NCBI GenBank assembly: GCA_026646655.1
Contig: JAPKHT010000010.1
Coordinates: 1 to 64,000, forward strand
Length of the DNA: 64,000 nt
Origin: JADLBR01 sp020847615
GTDB taxonomy: Bacteria > Verrucomicrobiota > Verrucomicrobiia > JADLBR01
Direction: 5' to 3'
Below, piece by piece: positions 1 through 9,325 of the stretch. The notes below the pieces were generated by a model. The model saw only the letters and a program-made list of their open reading frames with translations, was not told where the DNA came from and made no database searches. The position numbers and the translations under genes were made by a program. The stretch's first letter is position 1; every line of letters begins with the position of its first letter.

Positions 1-19
1 CCCCCGCCCAAGGGGACCC

Positions 20-139
20 GCCGGCCTGGTGACCACAGAGCGGTGGCCCCACCCGGTCCCTTGCCGAACCCGGAAGTGAAACGCCGCATCGCCGATGATA
101 GTGCCTCTATAGGTGGCGCGAAAGTAGGTCGTCGCCGGG
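20..139 (+). rRNA. rrf: 5S ribosomal RNA
   Basis: The sequence carries the conserved 5S core: a GCGGTGGCCCCACC block near 40-53, then the GCCGAACCCGGAAGTGAAAC block at about 63-82 and the CGCCGATGATAGT block at about 89-101. CCGGC at 21-25 pairs with GCCGG at 134-138 to close the molecule. Length of about 120 nt is normal. It is the last gene of an rRNA operon whose 16S and 23S parts lie upstream of the window. The exact ends are good to within one or two bases. Confidence 0.95.
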
Positions 140-140
140 A

Positions 141-186
141 CAGAGCGCCCGGAGAACCGAAAGGATCTCCGGGCGCTCTGCATTTT
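141..186 (+). terminator. Rho-independent terminator of the rRNA operon
   Basis: CAGAGCGCCCGGAGA (141-155) pairs perfectly with TCTCCGGGCGCTCTG (166-180). This gives a 15-bp stem with a 10-nt loop, followed by CATTTTAT. It sits directly after the 5S rRNA, where a strong terminator is expected. Confidence 0.9.
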
Positions 187-189
187 ATG

Positions 190-588
190 GGCTCTTGCGG
201 AAAAGCAGTGGCTGTCGATGGGGCGATGGCCAAACGGAAGCCCTGAGGTTTCACCGGGAACTCACGAACCCAGGAAGGGCAGGGAACGGGATGGCGCTCA
301 GTCAAGTGCCGTTTGGGATCCAGCCCTTCTTTCCTGCCTTCCTGAGCTCCAGATTGCCCACTAAATTTCCTGAAGAGCCATTTTATGGCTGCGTGGAACC
401 GGTTGTTCCGGAGCGGGTTGTGGCGGGAAGTTCCTGGCCGTGCGCCCGCCCGCGCGCTTTGCGAGGCGATTGGACTTGCGCGGGCTGAATCCGTTTTTAA
501 AGTATTTTTCAGAATGGCGTGCGATCCGGTGCGTGTGCTGGGGGGGCGGATTGTGTTTAGAGTATAAACGTTAGCGGCTAGGGCGGAG
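190..588. other. Intergenic region with no supported gene
   Basis: About 400 bases between the rRNA terminator and the TolC-like gene. Short open frames exist, but they have no ribosome binding site, family resemblance or plausible composition. The stretch at 496-510 and 551-570 is AT-richer than its surroundings and probably holds the promoter of the downstream gene. I could not pick out a convincing -35/-10 pair. Confidence 0.5.
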
Positions 589-2526
589 ATGAGGAAGTTG
601 TTGGACGTGGGAAGCAGGATGGAACGATCGTTGCCAGGACGAGGGAGTCGGGCGAATGGCCGATGCTCGGGGGCGCTCGCGTGCGTGCTGGGTGTGGGGT
701 GCCTTTCGCTGGGGTTATCCGCGGGCACTGACGCTTTAGGGGCGAGTGCTGGGGATACTGCGCCGACGAAGGTCGCGGCGAAATCGACGGCGTCGAAGAG
801 ATCCAAGGCCAGGTCGGCGAAGTCGGCACAGGCTGACGGGACGACCGTGGCCGGGGTGGCGGGCTCGCGTGCGGCGGCGGGTGTGGGTGCGACGAACGCC
901 GTGGCACGTGCGCGGCCATCGTTGGCATCGGAGCCGACGAATTTGGTATGGGTGGCGCCGTTGACCCCGAGCGCGCTCTCGGCGGCATCGGATGCGCCGG
1001 CGCCGGTGCCGGCGGTGCCGGTGGCCGACGCCGTGGGTGGGGTGAGCGCGGAAGCGGCCGCACCGGTCGAGGCGGCGCCGGAGGCCGTCGAGGGCGCGCC
1101 GCGCGAAATGATCCTATCGATCACGGACCTGATGGGCGTGGCGCTGGACGAGAGTCCGGATGTCGTGCTGGAGAAGATGCCCCTGGAGACGGCCGAGGCG
1201 TGGCTCGATCTGCAGAGGAGCACTTTCGAGCCGCGGCTGGCGGCGGGCGCGACGTACGCGGAGTCGGACCGGATACAGAATTATTGGGATTACAGTTACC
1301 TCCGGCCCGCGGAGAGGTTCCTGCGTTTGGATCAGATGAAGACCAAGCGGTACACGGCGGGCGTGACGGGCAAGCTGCCGATAGGGACGCAGCTTTCTCT
1401 GGACGTGGACTATGTCGACACGGACAGCTCGCAGTGGGACCGCGTGAATTCGTTGGGAAACTTCATCTACCCCTATCGGGAGACGTCGGACGGGCGCGTG
1501 GGACTGACGGTGACCCAACCGCTCCTGCGGGGCTTCGGGCCGCAGAATAGCCTCTCGGAGATCCGGGTCGCGAGGGCGAGCCTGGAGTCCGCGGACGTGA
1601 CATGGCGCCAGTCTTTGGCGCGGCGGCTCGCGGGCATCGCGCGCTCCTACATCGAACTGTTCGCGGCGTACGATGACCTGGACATGGTGAGGCAACTTGA
1701 GGTCAAGGTGCGGGACGCGGTGGCCAAGGGGGAGGCGGAGGAAACGGACGTCCAGCAGTGGGAGGGGGCGCGCAAGGACGCCGAGGAGAAGATTGAAACC
1801 CTGCAAAAGCAGCTGATCCGGCAGACCCGCAAGCGGGAGGAATGGTGGAAGGACACGCCCGAATACTGGATCCGTCCGCTGGAGCTTCAGCCGGCCGCGT
1901 GCCCGGTGGTCCCGCAGAACGGCGATCTGATGGCGCTGGTATTCGAGTCGCCGGACTATCGTCTCGCCCAATCCCGGGTGGAGCAAGCGTGGCATCGTTT
2001 GCGGAAGGCGAAGAACGAGATGCTTCCCAAGGTGGACGTTTTCGGCAGGGCGGGATTGGCGGGATTTGGCGAGGACACCGATGCGGTGTGGAAGGACATG
2101 GAGGACCAGAACCGCCGGGATTGGGCGATGGGGGTCAAGGTGGAGATCGGGCTCGGGGGGGACCTCTCGGCGCAGGCGAAAAGAGACCAGTATGACGTGA
2201 CCCACAGGACGGCCGAGGAATCGCTCAAGAATCTGGAGTACGATCTTCGGGAGCAGTTCAAGGGCGCGTTCGAGGCGTGCGTCGATGCCTTTTCGGCGTT
2301 CGAGAAGGCGCGCGACTCGCGCCGTGCGGGTGAATCCTACGCGGGGGACCGTCCGGAGTACTACCGGACGCTGAGGCAGGCGGAGATACGGGCGCTGGGG
2401 TTGTACGAGCGATCGATCATCACCTTGGAGTTGCTCCAGGGCAAGTTCCCGGAGCGCTACGGCGTGCGCTTCGTGGAACGGGGCGAGGTCTCGTCGGGCC
2501 TGGCCGGCGTCGACAAGGCCAAGTGA
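589..2526 (+). CDS. TolC-family outer membrane efflux protein
   Basis: This is probably the outer-membrane channel of an efflux or type I secretion system. A basic N-terminus leads into a hydrophobic segment at about residues 28-50 (ALACVLGVGCLSLGLSAG), read as a signal peptide. A low-complexity Ala/Lys/Pro/Val stretch at about 55-165 follows, which is unusual for the family. The rest has TolC-like organisation: long amphipathic helices at about 325-420 and 460-600 alternate with strand-rich segments, and an SPDYRLAQSRVEQAW helix opens the second half. At 645 residues it is longer than most TolC proteins because of the N-terminal insert. GGGCGGAG lies immediately before this ATG; an ATG at 619 is an alternative start. 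No inner-membrane pump or adaptor gene is adjacent, so the substrate is unknown. Confidence 0.8.
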   Translation: MRKLLDVGSRMERSLPGRGSRANGRCSGALACVLGVGCLSLGLSAGTDALGASAGDTAPTKVAAKSTASKRSKARSAKSAQADGTTVAGVAGSRAAAGVGATNAVARARPSLASEPTNLVWVAPLTPSALSAASDAPAPVPAVPVADAVGGVSAEAAAPVEAAPEAVEGAPREMILSITDLMGVALDESPDVVLEKMPLETAEAWLDLQRSTFEPRLAAGATYAESDRIQNYWDYSYLRPAERFLRLDQMKTKRYTAGVTGKLPIGTQLSLDVDYVDTDSSQWDRVNSLGNFIYPYRETSDGRVGLTVTQPLLRGFGPQNSLSEIRVARASLESADVTWRQSLARRLAGIARSYIELFAAYDDLDMVRQLEVKVRDAVAKGEAEETDVQQWEGARKDAEEKIETLQKQLIRQTRKREEWWKDTPEYWIRPLELQPAACPVVPQNGDLMALVFESPDYRLAQSRVEQAWHRLRKAKNEMLPKVDVFGRAGLAGFGEDTDAVWKDMEDQNRRDWAMGVKVEIGLGGDLSAQAKRDQYDVTHRTAEESLKNLEYDLREQFKGAFEACVDAFSAFEKARDSRRAGESYAGDRPEYYRTLRQAEIRALGLYERSIITLELLQGKFPERYGVRFVERGEVSSGLAGVDKAK

Positions 2527-2533
2527 GGCGGTC

Positions 2534-2583
2534 GGCGCCCAAACGCTCACGCGTTCGGCTGCGGGAGGCGATGGGCAATTTTC
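2534..2583. repeat. Dispersed intergenic element, copy 1
   Basis: A 50-bp stretch begins GGCGCCCAA and continues through ACGCGTTCGGC to GGCAATTTTC. About 42 of 51 aligned positions match a second copy at 11393-11443 in the same orientation. Both copies lie just after a + strand gene, in the gap before a - strand gene. Function is unknown. Confidence 0.6.
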
Positions 2584-2594
2584 AAGGCAACCGT

Positions 2595-2616
2595 GTTGGA
2601 CTTTGCGAAGTCCGAC
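2595..2616. repeat. Hairpin related to the 39.1-kb palindrome
   Basis: GTTGGACTT (2595-2603) pairs with AAGTCCGAC (2608-2616) across the loop TGCG, with one G-T pair. The core resembles the larger palindrome at 39084-39126, and GGGCTGCC follows as GGCTGC does there. It lies between convergent genes, so it may also act as a transcription stop, though it has no U-tract. Confidence 0.5.
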
Positions 2617-2689
2617 GGGCTGCCGGGCCAAGGGTCCTCGGGAGTTGGACGCTCCTGTGGTCGCCGTCCCGCGTGTCGGTCGAGTCGCG

Positions 2690-5491
2690 TCACATCGGAC
2701 CCGGCTGGCGGTGCGCCGCGCGCGGGCGGGCCGTCGCGAAATCGATCCTCTCGTCGGCATTGCCCGCGTAGCCGCCCCACCCGACGGAGATCGCCGATAT
2801 GCGGTCGAGGTCGAGGCGCGCGTTGGGATCCTTGCTGTCGCCAAATCGTCGGAAGCGATGGATCGCGAGATAATGGGTGCGCGCGCCGGCATCCGCGGTC
2901 GTCCGTCCGAGATCTGCGATGTAATCCCCGCCGCCGTCCTCGTGGAGATAGGCGAACATCTTCGCGGGCGACGACTGCCCGGGCGGGATATCGCAATCGA
3001 TGGCGATGCCGAAGGCGCCGGTCAGGTCGATGGGCTTATCGAACGCGAAGCGCAAGAAGCACCAGGAGTCGGCGCCGTCTTTGGTCAGGAGGCTACTCGC
3101 TTTCCACGATGCGCCTCCGGCCCGCGCCTCGACCGTGGAACGCACTGCGGGGCCGGTGCCGGCGGCGGGTTGCCGTGGCTGGGGAAGCTCTGAGGTGGTG
3201 ATGCCGGGGAGTGGTCCGGGACGGAGCCGCGCGTGCGCCGGAGGCGCGGCGCCCGCGAAGCGCAGGATCTTGGCGCCATAGCCATCGATCGTGAGATCGA
3301 GGGAAGGCGTGCCGGCGGAACTGTCCCGGCGCGGCAAGAGGTCTTCCTGCTGGCCGGTGGCGGGATCGATCGCCCGCGCGGCCCCAGAGGCCAGGAAATT
3401 CAGGGTTCCGGTCCAGGGCCCGGACGAATCGTTGATGACAAGGAATACATGTCCGTCTGACGAGCGCCGGTGCGTCATGCGGCAGGCGAGTGGGCCTTGG
3501 GTGGCCCGTGCGTCGGGCGGCAGAATGCCATCGAGGATCGCGGGGAGGAGATCCTCGGAGCCGTGGGGCAGGAAGATGCCGCCACCGCCCGCGGCGTTGG
3601 GCTTGGAGGAGGGTTGGCCCGTGTCATCCGTGAAGAGCGAGCGGGCGCGGGCGACCGTCCCTTTGGCGTCGGGCAGCGCGAGCCGGGGCACGGCCCCGAG
3701 GGCCACCACGACGCCTCCGGAATCCACGAACTGGGCCACGTTATCCCACGCGGATGGGCCGAGCGTGTCGGTGCCCGGGAGCACGAGGACCCGCCAGGCC
3801 TGGTCGCGCAACGCCAAGCACCCGTCCCGGGCCCCGGCCTCGGCGATCGATCGCGAATCGATGATGTCGAACTCGCGGCGCTCCGAGAACAGCGCGTTGG
3901 CGGCACCGAGGAACTGATCCTGGATCTTTGCGGCTCCGGGCGAATCCTTCGCGGAGTGGCGCGAGGCGAAGGTGTGGACCCACAGGCTCTCCGCGGGATA
4001 GAGGAGGGCGATCCGTGCGGCGGACCGGGTGCCGCGGAGGGCCGAGCAGCAGCGCCCGGTCCATTCGTTCAGGCGGCGAATGGCGGAATCGTCGAGGCCC
4101 GCGAATGAAAAATAGCTCGTGATGACATTGACGCCGCCGGCGAAGAGGCGGTTGAGGGAACCGCGGATCTCGGCCTCGGAGACGTCGCGCCTCGGGCGCT
4201 TGTCGCCCTCGGGGCGGTAGCGCTGCGAGTGGTCGGAGGCCTCGCACATCACGAGCGTCTTGCCCTCCAGGTCGGCGGCAGACCGCGCGTATCGGGCAAT
4301 GTGCCAGGGGACCTGGTCGGGCAGGCTGGTCAGGCAATCGATGCTCGGAGCGTCGAGCCGCCGCATGCAGCGGAAGAAATCCCCGTAGAAGGGCACGTGG
4401 GCGGCGACCGACTCCTCGATGAGCAGGTGCCCGCCCGACGGGATGTTGTGCTGGGCACAGCGCCGCTGGATCTGGCCGAAGAAATTGTCCGAGACGAGTT
4501 CCGCTACGGTCTGCCAGAATTCGTATCGCGCTTGCTCGCCCCCCGGGCCTGCGGGGGCGACGAGCGCGGGCAGGAGCGGGACGAGCGGGCGACCCCTGCG
4601 GCGCTCGAATTCCTCGGGCAGGGTCTGCGACCACGCCAGCACCCGCCACGGCATCGGGCGCAGGAAGCAACTCATCAGGGACGGTTCGTCGGTGAACGTG
4701 GATTCGAAGATCTTGCCCAGGTCGGGGCCGAGGCGCCTGGCGTAGGCGTCGTGGGTGATATCGAGGAAGCGCGCGATGGGCTCGGCCAGCAGGAGGTTCA
4801 CGTAGGGTTGCTTCGCGTAGACGTTCAGCGCGGCGTGCGTTCCCTCAAAGATGGCCTCGTCGGTGAAGATCATCGCGTGCCAGCGGCCCTGCGGCGCGGT
4901 CCAGTCCAGTTTGCCATTGGTGAGGCTTTCCGACAGATCCCTTCCATCGTCCAGGGCGATTTGGCCATCGCGGATGGGGAAGGCCTTGGCGAGGACGGGT
5001 CTTCCCGGAGGGGATTCGAGGGTGATCCTCTGCCCGCCGTCGGCGACGGCGTCGGCGATGAGGAGTCCGCGCGCGGCCCATTCCGGGTGATCGCGCAGGA
5101 CGATGCCGCCCGCGGTTCCGGATGGGTAGCCTTTCTCGTCGTAGAGCCAGAGCGCAAATCCCTCTTCCTTCATGCGGCGGACGGCCCGCAGGAACGACTG
5201 CCATTTCATCTCGTTCTCGAGATAGCCGTCGAAGGCGACGTTGCATACCGCGCCGCCGAAGCCCTGGGCCTTGAGTTGCCCGATCCGTGCATCCTGGGCC
5301 TTGGGGTCATCGGGCCAACCGTGGATGATTTTTAAGATGCGCGTGTTTGGGGGCGGGGAATTCGCGTGGGTCGCCTCTTGGGCCGGCACCGGGGTTGCCG
5401 GGGTCCACCACAGAGCCATCGCCATCATCAGGGATGAGGCACGGGAGGATGGGCGAAGGGTCCGGGAGGATGCGGCTATGGCGCGGGACAT
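2690..5491 (-). CDS. Secreted GH106-like glycoside hydrolase
   Basis: A 933-residue exported protein. The signal peptide is about residues 20-38 (SSLMMAMALWWTPATPVPAQ). Residues about 50-130 resemble the start of the alpha-L-rhamnosidase GH106-type barrel: a repeating strand/helix pattern with GFGGAVCNVAFDGY, then an FLRAVRRMKEEGFALWLYDE segment ending in a KGYPSG turn. Acidic residues in FTDEPS and VMCEAS are candidates for the active site. A central Rossmann-like segment (VLVLPGTDTLGPSAW) precedes C-terminal beta-sandwich modules. GH106 members are about 900-1100 residues, so the length fits. The substrate is inferred to be a plant- or algal-type polysaccharide, but the exact family needs a profile search. 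It diverges from the oxidoreductase at 5636 across 144 bp, suggesting shared control. Confidence 0.6.
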   Translation of the reverse strand: MSRAIAASSRTLRPSSRASSLMMAMALWWTPATPVPAQEATHANSPPPNTRILKIIHGWPDDPKAQDARIGQLKAQGFGGAVCNVAFDGYLENEMKWQSFLRAVRRMKEEGFALWLYDEKGYPSGTAGGIVLRDHPEWAARGLLIADAVADGGQRITLESPPGRPVLAKAFPIRDGQIALDDGRDLSESLTNGKLDWTAPQGRWHAMIFTDEAIFEGTHAALNVYAKQPYVNLLLAEPIARFLDITHDAYARRLGPDLGKIFESTFTDEPSLMSCFLRPMPWRVLAWSQTLPEEFERRRGRPLVPLLPALVAPAGPGGEQARYEFWQTVAELVSDNFFGQIQRRCAQHNIPSGGHLLIEESVAAHVPFYGDFFRCMRRLDAPSIDCLTSLPDQVPWHIARYARSAADLEGKTLVMCEASDHSQRYRPEGDKRPRRDVSEAEIRGSLNRLFAGGVNVITSYFSFAGLDDSAIRRLNEWTGRCCSALRGTRSAARIALLYPAESLWVHTFASRHSAKDSPGAAKIQDQFLGAANALFSERREFDIIDSRSIAEAGARDGCLALRDQAWRVLVLPGTDTLGPSAWDNVAQFVDSGGVVVALGAVPRLALPDAKGTVARARSLFTDDTGQPSSKPNAAGGGGIFLPHGSEDLLPAILDGILPPDARATQGPLACRMTHRRSSDGHVFLVINDSSGPWTGTLNFLASGAARAIDPATGQQEDLLPRRDSSAGTPSLDLTIDGYGAKILRFAGAAPPAHARLRPGPLPGITTSELPQPRQPAAGTGPAVRSTVEARAGGASWKASSLLTKDGADSWCFLRFAFDKPIDLTGAFGIAIDCDIPPGQSSPAKMFAYLHEDGGGDYIADLGRTTADAGARTHYLAIHRFRRFGDSKDPNARLDLDRISAISVGWGGYAGNADERIDFATARPRAAHRQPGPM

Positions 5492-5635
5492 GCGCGGATG
5501 TTCCGGGGAACGGCGTGATTTTCAAACCTAATCGCCGCGGGGACCTCATCCCCGGGGTGGGGCCGCCCGGGGCCGGCGTTCCCGCTCGACCTCGGCCGGA
5601 TCATTTGCTACGCCTGCGTCACGGAGGATCCACAT

Positions 5636-7000
5636 ATGAGGCGCGAGACAAGGGGCACCCAATGCAATCGTCGAGAGTTCTTGAAACGCGGGGGGGCGAT
5701 GGCCGCCGGGGCATCGGCCCTCGGCGGGTTCTTGCCGTCCGGGGTGTTCGCGTCCGACGATAACACGATCCGACTGGCGCTCATCGGGTGCGGGGGGCGG
5801 GGTTCGGGTGCCGTCGGGGATGCGCTCTCGGTGGCGGACGAGGGCCCGATCAAGCTCTGGGCGATGGCCGATCTGGACAAGGATCGCATGACCAAGGCCC
5901 ATGACGCGCTCAAGGAGTCGTTTGCCGACAAGGTGGACGTGGCCGAGGATCGGCGTTTCGCGGGCTTCGACGCGTACCGGAGGGCCATCGACATCCTGCG
6001 TCCGGGAGACATCGCGATGTGCACGACGCGGCCCTACATCCGTCCGCTGCACGTGGAGTATGCCGTCAAGAAGGGCGTGAACGTCTTCATGGAAAAGTCA
6101 TTCGCGTCCGATCCGGCGGGCGTGAAGCGGATGTTGCGCGCCGGCGAGGAGGCTGAAAAGAAGGGCGTGAAGGTCTTGGCGGGGTTGCAGTGCCGGCATT
6201 CTCCGGCGCGGGCGGCGCTGATCGAGAAGATGCGGGCCGGCGAGATGGGCGAGATCCACACGATCCGGGCGAACCGCTGGGGCGGGGCGCGATGGCTCAA
6301 GGCCAACGAGGATGGCGCGAACGACCTGCTGGGACAGCTGCGGCTGGGCAAGACCCACATCTTCTGGGTCGGGTCGGGACAGATGGTGGACAACCTGATC
6401 CACCAGGTCGACGAGTGCTGCTGGATCAAGGACGCGTGGCCGGTGTCGGTGGAGGGGCTATCGGGGCGCGTGGCGGGGAGCCAGGACGCGGGGCAGAACC
6501 TGGATATCTACTCGATGGAGTACACGTTCGCCGATGGGACGAAGGCGTTCTGCGGTTTCCGGCGCATGGAGAAATGCCGCGCGGAATTTGCGACGTTCGT
6601 GCATGGCACCAAGTGCGCGGCGCAGTTCTCGGGCATGACGCACGCCGCGACGGTGCAGATGTTCAAGGACCAGCGCATCGGCAAGGAGCACGTCTCATGG
6701 ACGCCCGAGCGGGACAAGTTTAGCCCGTGGCAGTACGAGTGGAACAACTTTATCCGCAGCATCAGGAAGGACAGGCCGCACAACGAGGTGAAGCGCGCGT
6801 GTTACTCCGACCTGGCCACCCTCATGGGCCGCGCGGCCTGCCACACGGGGCAGGTGGTGACATGGGACGAGATCATGGCGTCGGAGTTCCAGTTCTGCGA
6901 TTATCTCGATACGCTCAGTTACGACAGTCCGCCCCCCGTGAGGCCCGGCGAGGACGGGCGTTTCCCGGTCCCTGTCCCGGGCAAGTGGAAGGAGGTCTGA
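5636..7000 (+). CDS. Tat-exported Gfo/Idh/MocA family oxidoreductase
   Basis: A predicted NAD(P)-dependent sugar or inositol-type dehydrogenase that acts outside the cytoplasm. The N-terminus has a twin-arginine signal, NRREFLKRGG, followed by a hydrophobic Ala/Gly segment ending at about residue 40. A Rossmann domain follows, with LALIGCGGRGSGAV at about residues 48-61, then the C-terminal alpha/beta domain typical of the family. The conserved EKP loop is EKS here (MEKSFASD), a variation seen in exported members. GGAGG lies 9 bases before the ATG. The sulfatase gene starts 9 bp after its stop, so the two are probably co-transcribed and act on the same sulfated sugar; that last point is inference from position. 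Confidence 0.88.
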   Translation: MRRETRGTQCNRREFLKRGGAMAAGASALGGFLPSGVFASDDNTIRLALIGCGGRGSGAVGDALSVADEGPIKLWAMADLDKDRMTKAHDALKESFADKVDVAEDRRFAGFDAYRRAIDILRPGDIAMCTTRPYIRPLHVEYAVKKGVNVFMEKSFASDPAGVKRMLRAGEEAEKKGVKVLAGLQCRHSPARAALIEKMRAGEMGEIHTIRANRWGGARWLKANEDGANDLLGQLRLGKTHIFWVGSGQMVDNLIHQVDECCWIKDAWPVSVEGLSGRVAGSQDAGQNLDIYSMEYTFADGTKAFCGFRRMEKCRAEFATFVHGTKCAAQFSGMTHAATVQMFKDQRIGKEHVSWTPERDKFSPWQYEWNNFIRSIRKDRPHNEVKRACYSDLATLMGRAACHTGQVVTWDEIMASEFQFCDYLDTLSYDSPPPVRPGEDGRFPVPVPGKWKEV

Positions 7001-7009
7001 GCGTTCCCG

Positions 7010-8470
7010 ATGACACGGATCGGGACCCTGTGGGTGTTGGGCCTGCTGTCGGCGGGTCGCGCGGCCGGTCCGGAGCGCCCGAACGTGCTGTTCATCGCGG
7101 TCGACGACCTGAATCCGATGCTCGGGTGCCACGGGAACGCGGCGGTGCGGTCGCCGCACATGGACCGGCTCGCGTCCGAGGGGCTGCTCTTTCGGCGCGC
7201 GTATTGCCAGACCGCGCTCTGCATGCCATCCCGCTCGAGCCTCCTGTCGGGCTATCGTCCGGAGACGTTGCGCAACAAGGCGGGGCCGCTGACGGGAAAT
7301 GCGCCGCCGGGCACGATCTCGCTCCCCCGGCTTTTTCGCGACCATGGGTACGCGACGGTGTCCGTTGGCAAGGTGTACCACCACAACGACGATGATCCGG
7401 GCGGCTGGGTCCGGCGCCACACCGAGACTTTCGAGGCGGAGGGGGCATGGTGTTCCGGATACTGCTCTGGCTATCGGTTGCCGGCCAATCGGGCACTGGT
7501 TCGGAATTACCTGCAGGGCATGCGCCTGAAGAAGGGGCTGCCGGCCTCGCCCATAGCGGAGATCACGGACGCCCCGGACGCGGAGACCCCTGATGGTCTC
7601 ATCGCCGAGAGGGCCATCGAGGAACTGAAGCGGTTCCATGCGACCGGCGAGGCCTTCTTTCTGGCCGCGGGTTTCTATCGGCCCCACATGCCGCTGACTG
7701 CCCCGAAACGATACTGGGATCTCTACGACCGCGGGAGCTTCGCGGTGCCCGCCAACTTCCGGCAACCGGATGACGGCATCCCGCGGGATGATTGGAACGA
7801 GGTCAGGCGCTACGGGGATTGCCCGGCCAGCGGGCCGATGCCGCAGGACAAGGCGCTGGAGATCATCCACGGTTACCACGCGAGCATCAGCTTCGTCGAC
7901 GCGCAGATCGGCAGGGTGCTCGATGAGTTGCGCCGGCTCGGCCTTGACCGGAACACGGTGGTTATCCTCTGGTCGGACAATGGCTGGCATCTTGGCGATC
8001 ACGGGCGGTGGAGCAAACCGACCAACTTCGAGACCGCCACAAGGATCACCCTGATGATCTCGGCGCCCGGGTTTCCCCGCAACCTGCAGACCGATGCCCT
8101 TGTTGAGCTGATCGATATCTATCCCTCGCTGTGCGAGCTCTGCGATCTGCCGCGGCCCGCGTATCTGGAGGGAACGAGCTTCGTGCCGCTGCTTCGCTCG
8201 CCAAATATTCCGTGGAAGAGGGCCGCGTTCTCCTGCCTGTTGGACTATACGACCGTGAGCGTCCGGTCGGACCGCTATCGGTTCATCCGGCGGGCCTCGG
8301 GCCTGGACGAGCTATACGATTGCCGCGAGGACCCGGCGGAGAACCACAATATCGTGGCGGATCCGGCAGCCCGGGGGGCGCTGGAACAAATGAGGGCGTT
8401 GCTGGCAGCAGGATGGCGCGGTGCGCGCCCTTGTGGCGATGGCGCGGGCGTCCCGGCGCCATCTGAGTGA
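7010..8470 (+). CDS. Sulfatase, iduronate-2-sulfatase-like
   Basis: A secreted alkaline-phosphatase-superfamily sulfatase that removes sulfate esters from polysaccharides. After a short signal peptide (about residues 1-19), NVLFIAVDDLNPMLGCHG supplies the metal-binding Asp32 and Asp33. Cys71 in CMPSRSSLLSG is the C-x-P-S-R cysteine that is converted to formylglycine. The downstream metal-site segment is VVILWSDNGWHLGDHG, and the C-terminal subdomain is intact. At 486 residues it has the usual length. Its position right after an exported oxidoreductase gene fits a polysaccharide-degradation locus. No formylglycine-generating enzyme or anSME is seen in the window, so maturation must rely on a gene elsewhere. 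Confidence 0.92.
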   Translation: MTRIGTLWVLGLLSAGRAAGPERPNVLFIAVDDLNPMLGCHGNAAVRSPHMDRLASEGLLFRRAYCQTALCMPSRSSLLSGYRPETLRNKAGPLTGNAPPGTISLPRLFRDHGYATVSVGKVYHHNDDDPGGWVRRHTETFEAEGAWCSGYCSGYRLPANRALVRNYLQGMRLKKGLPASPIAEITDAPDAETPDGLIAERAIEELKRFHATGEAFFLAAGFYRPHMPLTAPKRYWDLYDRGSFAVPANFRQPDDGIPRDDWNEVRRYGDCPASGPMPQDKALEIIHGYHASISFVDAQIGRVLDELRRLGLDRNTVVILWSDNGWHLGDHGRWSKPTNFETATRITLMISAPGFPRNLQTDALVELIDIYPSLCELCDLPRPAYLEGTSFVPLLRSPNIPWKRAAFSCLLDYTTVSVRSDRYRFIRRASGLDELYDCREDPAENHNIVADPAARGALEQMRALLAAGWRGARPCGDGAGVPAPSE

Positions 8471-8482
8471 CCGGGTCGCGGC

Positions 8483-9325
8483 TCAGACGCCCCCGAACGC
8501 GGAGAAACCTCCATCGACGGGAATGGTGACCCCGGTGACGAACCGGGCGGCATCGGAGGCCAGCCACAGGCAGGCCCCCTGGAGCTCTTCGGGCTTGCCG
8601 AATTCGCGCACGGGCGTGTGCGCGATGACGCTTTGGCCGCGCTCCGTCAGGTTGCCCGATGCCTCGTCCACCAGGAGAAAACGGTTCTGCTCGGTGAGGA
8701 AGAAACCTGGCGCGACGGCGTTGACGCGGAAGCGCCTGCCGTGCTTGCGCGCGAGTTCCACGGCCAGCCAGCGGGTGAGGTTGTCGACCGCCGCCTTGGC
8801 GGCGGAATAGGCCACCACGCGCGTCAGCGCGCCCAGCGCCGCCATCGAGCTGATGTTGATGATGGACACGTCGTTGTCCTGCTGCTGCATCATTTCGCCG
8901 AAGACCTGGATGGGGAGCAGCGCCCCGCCGAGGAAGTTCAGCTGCCAGACATCCTCGATCGCCTTCGCGTCGAGGGAAAAGAAGCTGCCGGTGGGGGACA
9001 CCGTGGCGCGCGGGTCGTTGCCCCCGACGGCGTTGACCAGCACGTCGATGCCACCCCAGTCGCAGCGGAGCGTGTCGCGGGCCTTCTCGAGGGAGGCGCG
9101 ATCGAGGGCATTGACCTCCAGGGACATGCCTCGCGGGGCGACCAGGCCGATCTCGCGACCGACCTGCTCGCCCTTCTCGCTTCGGGTGCTGGTGATCGCG
9201 ACGCGGCAGCCGGCACTGTAGAACCCCGCGGCGATCGTCCTTCCCAGCACGCCGGTGCCGCCCATCACGAGCACGCGCTTGTCGTCTAGCTTGAAGAGGT
9301 GATTCAGGAAGCAGGGATCAGGCAT
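8483..9325 (-). CDS. SDR-family oxidoreductase, mannonate/gluconate type
   Basis: A classical short-chain dehydrogenase/reductase of 280 residues. The NAD(P)-binding motif is GGTGVLG at residues 22-28. The NAG-equivalent motif is NAVGG at 98-102. The catalytic residues are Ser160, Tyr173 and Lys177 (YSAAK). The N-terminal FLNHLFKLDDKRVLV and the C-terminal PVDGGFSAFGGV match SDRs annotated as D-mannonate oxidoreductase or 2-deoxy-gluconate dehydrogenase, which feed uronic acids into the KDG pathway. It has no signal peptide, so it is cytoplasmic. It converges on the sulfatase with only 12 bp between stops. Substrate assignment is inference. Confidence 0.85.
   Translation of the reverse strand: MPDPCFLNHLFKLDDKRVLVMGGTGVLGRTIAAGFYSAGCRVAITSTRSEKGEQVGREIGLVAPRGMSLEVNALDRASLEKARDTLRCDWGGIDVLVNAVGGNDPRATVSPTGSFFSLDAKAIEDVWQLNFLGGALLPIQVFGEMMQQQDNDVSIINISSMAALGALTRVVAYSAAKAAVDNLTRWLAVELARKHGRRFRVNAVAPGFFLTEQNRFLLVDEASGNLTERGQSVIAHTPVREFGKPEELQGACLWLASDAARFVTGVTIPVDGGFSAFGGV

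Noticed and set aside
195..567. Two overlapping short open frames before the TolC-like gene
   Set aside because: No ribosome binding sites, no recognisable family and composition like random high-GC sequence.
6695..8002. 435-codon antisense frame over the sulfatase
   Set aside because: Same shadow effect; the sulfatase motifs on the + strand are unambiguous.
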